Of a stretch of DNA of 64,000 bases, positions 51,330-59,659 are shown one piece after another. How positions within the stretch are numbered: the first letter of the stretch is position 1; each line of letters begins with the position of its first letter. Made by a program: the position numbers and the translations under genes. The stretch spans positions 1,798,001-1,862,000 of the forward strand of contig NZ_CP046444.1 in NCBI RefSeq assembly GCF_014083945.1. Reading direction: 5' to 3'. The DNA comes from Granulicella sp. 5B5 (GTDB lineage: Bacteria > Acidobacteriota > Terriglobia > Terriglobales > Acidobacteriaceae). Under the pieces are notes generated by a model that was given only the letters and a program-made list of their open reading frames with translations, was not told where the DNA came from and made no database searches.

Positions 51330-52285
51330 GCGAGCACCTCATCCACAACAGGTAAGCTTGCAGGCCGTGGATAGCGCGGCGTTGTGGCCATCATCGTCCC
51401 AATCTTCTCGACCGGGCCAATGCCCCCGCGCGCGCCTTCGCCGGTGCAGTTCATGGCTGCGGCTGCGCAGGCGAAGTCGAGTTGCTGCTGCAGCGGCCAG
51501 CCCTGCAGCAGGCCATACAAGAAGCCTGCGTGGAAAATGTCGCCCGCGCCGGTCGTGTCGACCACCTGCACCTGGTACGCGGCGCTGTAGTGGAAGCGGC
51601 TACCGTCCCACGCGAGCACGCCGTTCTCACCCAGTGTTGCCGCGGTGAGCGAGCAGCCATAACGCGCCTGCATCTTTTTGAGCGCCTCGTGCAGGTCCGG
51701 CTCCTGCATTATGCGGCAAGGGAAGTCACGGCTGACGATAAGGCAGTCGATGCGTTCGAGCAGCGCTTCAACACCTTCATACGGCTCATCGAGGTCGGCA
51801 ACGACGGGGATGCCTGCCTCGCGCGCCCACTGCGCCGCCTGCGTTGCTGCTGCTGTGTCGTGCCCATCGACGAGCAGTGCACGCGCCTTGGCGACCCACT
51901 CGCGCTGCAGTTCCTGTGGCTGCAGGATGAGGCGGTCGTCCTTGCGACAGAGCACGGTGCGCTCGCCCTGCTTGTCGACAAGGATCAGCGAGCGCGGGCT
52001 GGCCGCGCCGGGCACATGAATGAGCCGCATCTCGACACCGGCTTGCGCGAAGGCGCGTTCATGCAGCCGCGCCGCGTCGTCATCGCCAAGCTTGCCGACG
52101 TAGCGCGTGCTCAGGCCCCACGTCTGGCACGCCACCATCGCCGAGGCCACCTGACCGCCCGGCATCACGGACTCCTGCGTGTACTCCAGCTTTGAGCCGC
52201 GCGCGGGGAACTCCGCCAGCGGGATCAGCGTATCGGTGGCGTTCAGCCCAACACCCACCAGGTCAACCTTGGCAATCAACGGCAT
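51326..52285 (-). CDS. PfkB-family carbohydrate kinase
   Basis: 319 residues from ATG 52285 (a GTG lies directly before it). Ribokinase fold: PGGQVASAMVACQTWGLS near the N-terminus and the second PfkB signature VDTTGAGDIFHAGFLYGL with catalytic Asp. Sugar or nucleoside substrate not fixed by sequence. Single gene, convergent with lipA. Confidence 0.9.
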   Translation of the reverse strand: MPLIAKVDLVGVGLNATDTLIPLAEFPARGSKLEYTQESVMPGGQVASAMVACQTWGLSTRYVGKLGDDDAARLHERAFAQAGVEMRLIHVPGAASPRSLILVDKQGERTVLCRKDDRLILQPQELQREWVAKARALLVDGHDTAAATQAAQWAREAGIPVVADLDEPYEGVEALLERIDCLIVSRDFPCRIMQEPDLHEALKKMQARYGCSLTAATLGENGVLAWDGSRFHYSAAYQVQVVDTTGAGDIFHAGFLYGLLQGWPLQQQLDFACAAAAMNCTGEGARGGIGPVEKIGTMMATTPRYPRPASLPVVDEVLA

Positions 52286-52330
52286 CACGCCATTCTAGCT
52301 GTTGCAGCGTGCTTTCTACGAGGCGACGGC

Positions 52331-54463
52331 TCAGTCTGCAGCGAGACGCTCCAGCTTCGTCACCTCGACCATCGTAGAGTAGAAGGTTGCGCCGCCGCCG
52401 ATGTCCGTGAGCCGCTCGCTTGTGAGTGCGTTCACATTCTTGCCCTCGGCGGAGAGCTTCTGCCAGTCCAGCCGCGCGGCCACCACGCCTGCTGCAATCG
52501 ACTCACCCACACGCGCCGTCAGCGTCACGCGCCCGCGCCCGTTCCACACCGAGACGGCATCGCCTGTCTTCAACCCGCGCGCGGCTGCATCGACCGTGTG
52601 CATCTCCAGCACGCCTGCGGTCTTGCGCTCCATCTGCTGATGCACAGGCAGGTTCGCGAAGGTGCTGTTCATAAAGTTGTCCGCCTTGCGCGGCAGGAAC
52701 TCCAGCGGATACGCGATTTCGGCGTCGGTGCCGTTGCGCGACTCTCTCGGCGCAATCCAGACGGGCACAGGCGTGAATTCGCCGCGGCCGCTTGGCGTGC
52801 CAAACCATTTGGCGGAACTGAACGGCAGCTCGTCTTCAGGCAGCGCCAGCGCAACGTGGCCCTCGCGCTCGAGCCGCTCCTTGGTCACGCCGTCGAGCCA
52901 CGGGTGCTGCACGTCGAGCGCCTGCGCGATCAACTCGTCCTCGCCGTCGAGGAACGCGTTTTCGCCCGGAAACATGTGCTGGCCGAGCGCGCCGAACATC
53001 GCGACGTTGCTGCGCGCCTCACCCAGCGGCGCGATGGCAGGCATGGAGATCTGCGCCTGCAGATGCCCGTAGGCGCCCATCAGGTCCTTGGCTTCGAGGA
53101 ACGTCGTTGCCGGCAGCACGATGTCCGCGTAGTCGGTAGTGTCCGTAAAGAACTGCTCGTGCACCACGGTGAACAGGTCGTCTCTCCGCAGACCGGCGAG
53201 CACCTTTGCAGAGTCCGGCGCGACCGCCGCCGCATTGCAGTTGTAGACAACGAGCGCCTTCACCGGCGGCCCCTGCAACTCCGTCAGCGCCTCGCCCAGC
53301 TGGCTCATGTTCACCACGCGCGACGCCCGGCCAAGCGGGCTGCTCTGCATCAGCTCCGGCATCTGCAGCCGCTTGCTGTTGTAGGGGAACGAGCCGCTGG
53401 TCGAGAGCAACATCCCGCCGCCGCGCTGCTTCCAGCTACCTGTAATCAGCGGCAGCATGGCGATGGCGCGCGCGGCAGTGCCGCCGTTTTCGCTGCGCTG
53501 CACGCCGTAGTTCATGCGGATGACCGCAGGGCCACGGCCGTCGCGACCGGCCTGTCCATAGGCCCGCGCAAGCCGCTCAATCGTCTCTACCGCAAGGCCC
53601 GTAACCCGTGCCGCGCGCTCTGGCGAGTGCTCCTCACGCAGCGCATGCGCGCGCAACTCTTCGACGCCGCGAGTGCAGTCGCGCAGATACTCCTCATCCG
53701 CGTGGGAGTCGCGAAACAACACATGCATGATCGCCAGTGCGAGCAGGCCGTCGGTGCCGGGGCGAATCGCGAGATGCTCGTCTGCCAGTGCTGCCGTGCG
53801 CGTCTTGTATGGGTCAATCACCATCAGCCGCGCACCGTTGCGGCGGGCCTCTTCAATAAACGGCCACAGGTGGATGTTATTGCCGTGGATGTTCGCGCCC
53901 CACGCGATGATCAGGCCGGCGTGCGCGAACTCCTGCGGCACGGTGCCAAGCTTGGCGCCGTAGACGCTAGTGAGCGCAGCGCCGCCCGCGCTCGCACAGA
54001 TGGTGCGGTCGAGCTGCGAGGCGCCCAGCCGATGAAAAAACCTGCGGTCCATGGAGCCGTAGCCGAGCTGCCCGATGGTGCCCGCATAGCTGTACGGCAG
54101 GATGCTCTCCGGCCCATGCTCACCTGCAATGGCCTTCAACCGTGCCGCGATGGTATCCAGCGCCTCGTCCCAGCTGATGCGCTCGAAGGCCTCGGTCTCA
54201 CGCCCTTGCGGCAGCGGCCCCTTGGGCACGCCGGCCTTGCGGCGCATGGGGTACAGCAGCCGGTCGGGCGAGTAGACGCGGTCGAGATAGCGCGCTACCT
54301 TGCCACACAGAAAGCCGCGCGTGACCGGATGCGCCGGGTCGCCCTGCACCTTCAACGCGCGACCGGTCAACTCGTCCACCGTCACCAGCACGCCGCACGA
54401 GTCCGGGCAGTCGTGCGTGCAGACCGCATGGACGCTCCTTGTGTTGGCGTTTGGCTCAGGCAT
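52331..54463 (-). CDS. Molybdopterin (bis-MGD) oxidoreductase
   Basis: 710 residues from ATG 54463. An N-terminal [4Fe-4S] site of DMSO-reductase-family type: Cys in AVCTHDCPDSCGV and a fourth in FLCGKVARY. Then IISWDEAL-type segment RISWDEALDTIA, the cofactor domains and a C-terminal beta barrel (KTGDAVSVWNGRGRVTL). No Tat signal is visible, so it is probably cytoplasmic. No partner subunits or chaperone nearby. Substrate unknown; the sequence style is like the many 'anaerobic dehydrogenase' paralogs of soil bacteria. Divergent from a SnoaL-like gene. Confidence 0.9.
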   Translation of the reverse strand: MPEPNANTRSVHAVCTHDCPDSCGVLVTVDELTGRALKVQGDPAHPVTRGFLCGKVARYLDRVYSPDRLLYPMRRKAGVPKGPLPQGRETEAFERISWDEALDTIAARLKAIAGEHGPESILPYSYAGTIGQLGYGSMDRRFFHRLGASQLDRTICASAGGAALTSVYGAKLGTVPQEFAHAGLIIAWGANIHGNNIHLWPFIEEARRNGARLMVIDPYKTRTAALADEHLAIRPGTDGLLALAIMHVLFRDSHADEEYLRDCTRGVEELRAHALREEHSPERAARVTGLAVETIERLARAYGQAGRDGRGPAVIRMNYGVQRSENGGTAARAIAMLPLITGSWKQRGGGMLLSTSGSFPYNSKRLQMPELMQSSPLGRASRVVNMSQLGEALTELQGPPVKALVVYNCNAAAVAPDSAKVLAGLRRDDLFTVVHEQFFTDTTDYADIVLPATTFLEAKDLMGAYGHLQAQISMPAIAPLGEARSNVAMFGALGQHMFPGENAFLDGEDELIAQALDVQHPWLDGVTKERLEREGHVALALPEDELPFSSAKWFGTPSGRGEFTPVPVWIAPRESRNGTDAEIAYPLEFLPRKADNFMNSTFANLPVHQQMERKTAGVLEMHTVDAAARGLKTGDAVSVWNGRGRVTLTARVGESIAAGVVAARLDWQKLSAEGKNVNALTSERLTDIGGGATFYSTMVEVTKLERLAAD

Positions 54464-54523
54464 AGGTATATTGTAGGCGTCTCTGTCCTGCGAATTGCAG
54501 CAACTTCTCTCCAGGAGCCTTTC

Positions 54524-54985
54524 ATGCGTCCGTTCCGTTTTGTCCTCGCAGCCATCCTCTGCGTGCTTCCGCTGGCTGCAGCCGCGCAGTACAACGGCGA
54601 GGCCGCAACCATCATCGGTGTGATGAACAAGTCCGCGGCAGACTGGAACCGCGGCGACCTCGACACCTTTGCCACCTCCTACAAGGACTCGCCGGACATT
54701 TTGTTCATTGGCCGCAGCATCAGCCGCGGCTATCAGCAGATGGTGGCCACCTACAAGCGCAACTACGCCACGCGCGAGCAGATGGGCACGCTGACCTTTA
54801 CGCAGCTTGAGGTGCAGCCGCTGGACGTGCGCTTTGCCACCGTCACCGGGCACTTTCACCTGGAGCGCACGCAGGCAGGTGGCGGCAACGCCGATGGCTA
54901 CTTTCTGCTGGTGTTTGAGAAGACCCTGGCCGGCTGGAAGATCGTGCGTGACGACTCGACCTCGCTGCCGCCCGGTCAACAATAG
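54524..54985 (+). CDS. Secreted SnoaL/DUF4440-like protein, copy 1
   Basis: 153 residues from ATG 54524, CCAGGAG upstream. Signal peptide ending PLAAAAQ. NTF2-like alpha+beta cone: AADWNRGDLDTFATSYKDSPD (typical W-x-x-G-D start), later KTLAGWKIVRDDSTS. Such domains bind or isomerise small compounds; function unknown. Similar in size and order of motifs to the next gene, so a tandem duplication is likely. Confidence 0.82.
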   Translation: MRPFRFVLAAILCVLPLAAAAQYNGEAATIIGVMNKSAADWNRGDLDTFATSYKDSPDILFIGRSISRGYQQMVATYKRNYATREQMGTLTFTQLEVQPLDVRFATVTGHFHLERTQAGGGNADGYFLLVFEKTLAGWKIVRDDSTSLPPGQQ

Positions 54986-55045
54986 TCGAATGCTGCCAGA
55001 ACCAATCGCCATCGCTGCTCGTACTATGGAAACTGGAGGTCTTCG

Positions 55046-55513
55046 ATGCGTCGCCTTCGTCCCGCGCATTTCGTTCTGCTTGCCGTGGCCTGTTGCGCGT
55101 TGCCTGCGCTCGCACAGCAAGCTGACCAGCTGTACACCGCAACCCACGAGCAGCTCGAAGTCACAAAGACGCTGCTGGAGCAGCAGGCCGCCTGGAACAA
55201 GGGCGACCTCGCCGCTTATGTGAACTTCTACAAGGGTGCGCCGGATACCATTGCGGTGCTCGCCGCGCCAGTGCATGGCCTGCAGAGCATCTACAACGCT
55301 TACCTCGTCAACTTTCCCAACGCCGCTGCGATGGGCTCGCTCGACGAGTCCGAGGTGAATGTGCGCGAGCTTGGCGATAACTTCGCGCTCGCCACCGGCA
55401 AGTATCAGCTCACGCGCAACAAGAAGGCCGGCGGCGATGCCATGGGGACCTTCACCGACATCCTTGAGAAGACAGACCGCGGCTGGCGGATTATCTACAG
55501 CTCCACCACATGA
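55046..55513 (+). CDS. Secreted SnoaL/DUF4440-like protein, copy 2
   Basis: 155 residues, TGGAGGT before the ATG. Signal peptide ending LPALAQQ. AAWNKGDLAAYVNFYKGAPDT matches the W-x-x-G-D region of copy 1, and [14 protein letters not shown] is the paired end. Overlaps the next gene by 4 bases (ATGA). Probably arose by duplication of the previous gene, then diverged. Confidence 0.82.
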   Translation: MRRLRPAHFVLLAVACCALPALAQQADQLYTATHEQLEVTKTLLEQQAAWNKGDLAAYVNFYKGAPDTIAVLAAPVHGLQSIYNAYLVNFPNAAAMGSLDESEVNVRELGDNFALATGKYQLTRNKKAGGDAMGTFTDILEKTDRGWRIIYSSTT

Positions 55514-56295
55514 CACTGCCCGCAACCCCGCTGCTCGAAGCCCGCCACTTGACCAAGCGCTACGGCGATAGCACCGTCGTCGACGATGTGTCGATCACGC
55601 TGCATCGTGGCGAAACGCTGGGCCTGGTCGGCGAGTCCGGCTCTGGCAAAAGCACCGTCGCGCGCATGGTGCTGCGACTGATTGAGCCGACAAGCGGCAG
55701 TGTCACACTGCACAATGCCGATGGCTCCGCGACGGATCTACTTGCGCTCCGACCGCGCGAGCTATGCCGCCTGCGCCGCCGTGCGGCCATCGTCTTTCAG
55801 GACCCCTACGCCGCGCTGAACCCGCGCCTCACTGTAGAGCAGACGCTGCGCGAACCGTTCGCCATCCACCATGAGCGCCCAGCCGAAGGCATCCATGCGC
55901 GGCTGCTGGTGCTGCTGGATGAAGTTGGTTTGCCGACAACAGCTCTCAGCCGCTATCCGCATGAGTTCTCCGGCGGCCAGCGGCAACGCATCAACATTGC
56001 GCGGGCGCTCGCGCTGCGGCCGGAGCTGCTGGTGCTCGATGAGCCGGTGAGCGCGCTCGATGTCTCGGTGGCCGCGCAGGTGATCAACCTGCTGCGCGAC
56101 CTGCAAACGCGCTATGGGCTTACGTCGCTGTTCATCTCGCACTCCATGCCACTGGTGCGGTACCTGTGCCAGCGCATCGTGGTGATGCACCGCGGGCGCA
56201 TTGTGGAGAGCGGTGATTGGAGCGAAGTCTGCAACGCGCCACGCGAGCCCTACACGCAACAGCTGCTCGCTGCCACGCCTGAGCTGCCCGCGTAG
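55510..56295 (+). CDS. Orphan peptide-type ABC ATPase (OppF/DppF-like)
   Basis: 261 residues. Walker [10 protein letters not shown] (about 40-48), Q-loop [11 protein letters not shown], signature FSGGQRQRI, Walker [13 protein letters not shown] and switch His in FISHSMP. The QDPY..LNPR segment is typical of oligopeptide/nickel importers (OppD/F). No permease, second ATPase or binding protein lies nearby, so it either works with distant subunits or has another role. Translationally coupled to the SnoaL-like gene upstream. Confidence 0.9.
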   Translation: MTLPATPLLEARHLTKRYGDSTVVDDVSITLHRGETLGLVGESGSGKSTVARMVLRLIEPTSGSVTLHNADGSATDLLALRPRELCRLRRRAAIVFQDPYAALNPRLTVEQTLREPFAIHHERPAEGIHARLLVLLDEVGLPTTALSRYPHEFSGGQRQRINIARALALRPELLVLDEPVSALDVSVAAQVINLLRDLQTRYGLTSLFISHSMPLVRYLCQRIVVMHRGRIVESGDWSEVCNAPREPYTQQLLAATPELPA

Positions 56296-56296
56296 G

Positions 56297-56716
56297 CTAC
56301 TTGCCGTTGCCCAGATGGTCGCACACGTTGCGCAGGTAGTCCCATGAGTACAGCCCCGCCTCGTGCCCATCGTTCCACTTGAAGCGGATAGCGTACTTGC
56401 CTACCGGCGTCACCTCCACCGGCCGCGAGGGCGCCTCATACATGGGCAGCAGCATTGCGGTCTTGGGCTTCGGAACGCCCGGATCACGGCCTTCGGCCTC
56501 GCGCGCCTCATGGCATGTGGCGCAGGGGCACGCGGCGCGCAGCCACGCAAAGCTCCAGTGGCTCTCATGGCCGTCGGCCCAGGCGATGTTCACGCCGGTG
56601 CCGCCGGTCTTGTCGACGCGCACCTTCGCAGGCTTGATCGCGTCGCCGGTCAGCTTCGGCAGCTCGGGCCTCGCGGCCTCATCGGCACTGACGAACTTGA
56701 TGCCTTCGTGGCTCAT
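56297..56716 (-). CDS. DUF971 (GBBH-like N-terminal domain) protein
   Basis: 139 residues from ATG 56716, AGGAGGT upstream. DUF971 features: HWSFAWLRAACPCATCHEA (52-70, Cys-rich turn) and FKWNDGHEAGLYSWDYLR. In some proteins this domain precedes gamma-butyrobetaine hydroxylase; alone it appears near Fe-S and iron genes, and a zinc or Fe-S binding role is suspected. Last gene of an operon; its start overlaps the SemiSWEET stop (ATGA). Confidence 0.85.
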   Translation of the reverse strand: MSHEGIKFVSADEAARPELPKLTGDAIKPAKVRVDKTGGTGVNIAWADGHESHWSFAWLRAACPCATCHEAREAEGRDPGVPKPKTAMLLPMYEAPSRPVEVTPVGKYAIRFKWNDGHEAGLYSWDYLRNVCDHLGNGK

Positions 56717-57018
56717 TCGATACCTCCTGCACGCGCCTCGGTCTCGAGTACTTCGCGGTCGTACTTCAGCTTCAGGACAAGGATCGAGAGCGACAGCGCG
56801 AATGTGATCACGTTCGCCATCCACACCGGCGGCGAGTGGCTCAGAAAGCCGTACACCATCCACGAAAACGTGCCCGCCGAGAACACAAGGAACATGATCA
56901 GCGAGATGTCTCGCGCCGAGCGCAGCCGGACGACGCGGATGAGCTGCGGCAGAAAGGAGATCGTCGTCATCGTCGCCGCGGCATAGCCAATCAGGTCGAT
57001 CTGGGGTTTCGTCATCAT
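56713..57018 (-). CDS. SemiSWEET sugar transporter (MtN3/PQ-loop)
   Basis: 101 residues, three membrane helices as in bacterial SemiSWEETs, which work as dimers. PQ motif in ISFLPQLIRVVRLRSARDIS (20-39), then SWMVYGFL and NVITFALSLSILVLKLKYD. Passive sugar movement across the inner membrane is likely. Its ATG overlaps the TauE-like stop by 4 bases. Confidence 0.9.
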   Translation of the reverse strand: MMTKPQIDLIGYAAATMTTISFLPQLIRVVRLRSARDISLIMFLVFSAGTFSWMVYGFLSHSPPVWMANVITFALSLSILVLKLKYDREVLETEARAGGIE

Positions 57019-57800
57019 GCGGTATGCGACTGCCTCCAGAAGAAGTATGCAGCGATCACCAGCCCCGTGGCCACTACGATGCCGCGCAGCACCTCGCCCG
57101 GCACCCGCTTGGCGAGCCGCGCGCCCAGCCAGCCGCCCAGCGCGGCGAACGCCATCGAGACCACGCAGTAGCGCCACTCGATGTTGCCGGTAACGATGAA
57201 CGTCACGATCGCGCAGAAGTTGGAAGACAGCGCGGCGAACACCTTCATCGCATTGAGCTTGTGCATGTCCTCCATGCCGAAGAGCGCGAGGATCGTCATC
57301 ACCAGAAACCCGCCGCCCGCGCCGAAGTAGCCGATGTAGAAGCACACCGGGAAGAGCGATGCCATCAGCGGCAGCGCGGGGATCGGTCGCTCGCCCACAT
57401 GCTCGCTCCGGGACCTGAGCCACTGCGAGAGGCGGCCGCTGATACCGAAGATCAGTGTGCCACCCAGGATGAGCCACGGGATCATGTGCAGAAACGTGGT
57501 CTGCCCGGTGTGCAGCAGCACCTCGGCCCCGGTGACGCCGCCCAGTACGCACGTGATGCCGACCGGCAGCAGCAGCGAACGGGTCACGTCGCCGCGCAGC
57601 GTCGCCAGCGATGTCAGCTGGCCAGGCCACAGCGCGACGGTATTCGTCGCATTCGCCTGCACCGGCAGCACGCCCATCCCCAGCATGGCAGGGAACGACA
57701 GGAACGAGCCGCCGCCCGCCATCGCATTCATCACCCCGGCGACCAGCGACGCCGTAACCAGCCAGATAAAGTTCAGGTGAGGGATGGAAGAGACGTGCAT
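57015..57800 (-). CDS. TauE/SafE-family membrane transporter
   Basis: 261 residues, about eight membrane helices. Family repeats: VAGVMNAMAGGGSFLSFPAML (about 21-41) and YIGYFGAGGGFLVMTILALFG in the second half. Members export sulfite, sulfoacetate or related anions; the substrate here is unknown. First gene of the TauE-SemiSWEET-DUF971 operon, each joined by 4-base overlaps. Confidence 0.88.
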   Translation of the reverse strand: MHVSSIPHLNFIWLVTASLVAGVMNAMAGGGSFLSFPAMLGMGVLPVQANATNTVALWPGQLTSLATLRGDVTRSLLLPVGITCVLGGVTGAEVLLHTGQTTFLHMIPWLILGGTLIFGISGRLSQWLRSRSEHVGERPIPALPLMASLFPVCFYIGYFGAGGGFLVMTILALFGMEDMHKLNAMKVFAALSSNFCAIVTFIVTGNIEWRYCVVSMAFAALGGWLGARLAKRVPGEVLRGIVVATGLVIAAYFFWRQSHTA

Positions 57801-57836
57801 TCTCTTTCTATTGTATGCGCCGGCGAAGGTCCGCCG

Positions 57837-58400
57837 TTATGCCACTCCCATCAGCGTGAGCGCCTGCTCCACGGTCTCCGCCACAAGCAGGATCTTGCGG
57901 TTGCCACGCATCATCCCCTCTTCATCGCAGTGGTCGAGGAACGTAAGCAACTTGTCGTAGAAGCCTTCGATGTTCAGCACCACGACGGGCTTCGAGTGGA
58001 TCTTCAGCGTCTGCCAGGCCAGCACCTCGAACATCTCCTCAAACGTGCCGTAGCCGCCGGGCAGCACCAGGAACGCGTTCGCGCGGCCGGCCATCAGCGC
58101 CTTGCGCGTGTGCATCGTCTCGGTCACATGCAGCTCGGTGATGCCCTCGTGTGCGACTTCCTTGTCCACCAGCACGTGCGGGATGACACCCACGACGTGC
58201 CCGCCTGCGGCGAGCGTTGCATCCGCAACCGCACCCATCAGCCCAACCTTTGCGCCACCGTAGATGAGGCCGACGCCATGCTGCGCGAGCGAGCGCCCAA
58301 GCTCCTCCGCCACGGCTTTGTACTGCGGCCGCGCCCCCATGGCCGATGCACAGTAAACGGCAACACTCTTCTCCGGAGTACTCCTGGTTTGATCTGTCAT
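57837..58400 (-). CDS. LOG-family protein (TIGR00730)
   Basis: 187 residues. LOG signature PGGYGTFEEMFE (114-125) and the earlier GGAKVGLMGAVADA. LOG proteins release nucleobases from nucleoside 5'-monophosphates, including cytokinin ribotides; bacterial versions are mostly of unknown physiological role. Single gene behind the cytochrome oxidase operon terminator. Confidence 0.92.
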   Translation of the reverse strand: MTDQTRSTPEKSVAVYCASAMGARPQYKAVAEELGRSLAQHGVGLIYGGAKVGLMGAVADATLAAGGHVVGVIPHVLVDKEVAHEGITELHVTETMHTRKALMAGRANAFLVLPGGYGTFEEMFEVLAWQTLKIHSKPVVVLNIEGFYDKLLTFLDHCDEEGMMRGNRKILLVAETVEQALTLMGVA

Positions 58401-58463
58401 GACTTCAGGATATCAACCCTTTTCGCTACTGCTTCAACGCCGGGTTTGCGATAGGCAATAGAA

Positions 58464-58485
58464 AAGCCGCCCCGGAAGGCGGCTT
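58464..58485 (-). terminator. Terminator of the cytochrome oxidase operon
   Basis: Read on the minus strand: AAGCCGCC, loop TTCCGG, GGCGGCTT, then TTCTATT. It lies 24 bases after the last gene. Confidence 0.85.
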
Positions 58486-58509
58486 CTCCAGCAGCTTGAA
58501 ACGCAGCCG

Positions 58510-58860
58510 TTACCAGAGGCCCCACGAGCGGCTCAGGTAGTCCGTCAGCGTCATCGTGACCAACACCAGGAAGAGAAAGAACCCGGAGGCGATCGTCACC
58601 TTGATGAGACGGGTCTGATAGGCGGCGTGCATAAAGAATAGGATCACGATGCAGGCTTTGAAGCATGCAATGCCCAGTGCAACCACCGGGTTCAACACAC
58701 CCATGTTCACAAACGCGGCCGCGACCGTGAGCACCGTGCCCACCAGCAGAGTGATGAACACATAGGTGTACTGCAGCGGTGTCACAATGTGGTGCTCTGC
58801 ATGCTCCGGATTGGTGACATTGTTCGGATCGTGTGCTTCAGAGTGCGCAGCATGGCTCAT
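58510..58860 (-). CDS. ctaF: Cytochrome c oxidase subunit IV (CtaF-like)
   Basis: 116 residues from ATG 58860 (AAGGAA upstream; a start at 58881 is possible). His-rich N-terminus, three membrane helices: VFITLLVGTVLTVAAAFV, PVVALGIACFKACIVILFF and GFFLFLVLVTMTLTDY. Typical small fourth subunit of caa3-type oxidases, helping assembly. Last gene of the operon. Confidence 0.87.
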   Translation of the reverse strand: MSHAAHSEAHDPNNVTNPEHAEHHIVTPLQYTYVFITLLVGTVLTVAAAFVNMGVLNPVVALGIACFKACIVILFFMHAAYQTRLIKVTIASGFFLFLVLVTMTLTDYLSRSWGLW

Positions 58861-58891
58861 TGCAGATTCCTTCAGATTCACAGTTCTTGGT

Positions 58892-59659
58892 TTAGTGCAG
58901 CGGATGACGGTTGATCAGATACAGGAGCGGGAACAGGAACAGCCAAACGATATCGACGAAGTGCCAGTACAGTCCGAAGTTCTCGATTGGAGCGACATAA
59001 CCATTGGTAAAGTCTCCCCGTTGCGCGCGCTTAATCAGCCACAGTAACAGGGCAATGCCGATGATCATGTGCAGCGCGTGCATGCCGGTCATCGCAAAGT
59101 ACAGGAAGAAGAAGATCTGAGTGCGCTGCGCCATGTCCGGCGCGAGCGGTTCTTCCTGGATGCCGTACGCATGCGGGTTCACGAACTGCGCGACGCTGAA
59201 GCTGTTGCCAGGAATGTGGTGCAGCTCATACTTCTCGTGGTACTCGTCGTACTTGATGCCCAGAAAGATCAGGCCGAAGACGGTCGTGAGGATGAGCGTC
59301 GTGACGAGCATGCCCTTCTTGCGGACCTCGGCGGCGTACACGCCCAGCGCCATGCAGAAGCCGGAGGTGATCAGCACAGCCGTGTTGATCGCTCCCTCCC
59401 AGATGTTCAGCGTGTTCGACGCCGTGGCGAAGGCCGGGTAGTACCAGTTGCGATAGAGCAGGTAGGAGAAGAACATGCCGCCGAAGAACATGATTTCGGT
59501 GAGCAGGAAGAGCCACATGCCGAAGCTGCCGGCCTCCCGCTGCTGCTCTTCGGTCTCGAAGTGGTGCCGGTGCTGAGGCAGCACAACGTGCTCATGCTCC
59601 TCATGCCCCATGGCGACGCCAACTCCGTGCGCGTGCGTGGTTGCGGTTGCGCTATCCAA
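58892..59659 (-). CDS. ctaE: Cytochrome c oxidase subunit III
   Basis: 255 residues. TTG start at 59659, supported by GAGGTGA six bases upstream; it overlaps the subunit I stop by 8 bases. Seven membrane helices; signature segments [21 protein letters not shown] and [16 protein letters not shown] and [18 protein letters not shown], all standard for CoxC/CtaE. Structural subunit near the proton and oxygen paths. Confidence 0.94.
   Translation of the reverse strand: MDSATATTHAHGVGVAMGHEEHEHVVLPQHRHHFETEEQQREAGSFGMWLFLLTEIMFFGGMFFSYLLYRNWYYPAFATASNTLNIWEGAINTAVLITSGFCMALGVYAAEVRKKGMLVTTLILTTVFGLIFLGIKYDEYHEKYELHHIPGNSFSVAQFVNPHAYGIQEEPLAPDMAQRTQIFFFLYFAMTGMHALHMIIGIALLLWLIKRAQRGDFTNGYVAPIENFGLYWHFVDIVWLFLFPLLYLINRHPLH

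Noticed and set aside
52598-54985. A 795-codon open frame on the plus strand
   Set aside because: It is antisense to the molybdopterin oxidoreductase gene. Only its last 154 codons form the SnoaL-like gene with its own ribosome site and signal peptide.
52331-55525. A 1064-codon minus frame extending the molybdopterin oxidoreductase
   Set aside because: The first 354 codons run antisense through both SnoaL-like genes. Family similarity begins at ATG 54463.
57024-58454. 476-codon plus frame
   Set aside because: Antisense to the TauE-like and LOG genes; His/Arg/Gln-rich product typical of shadow frames.
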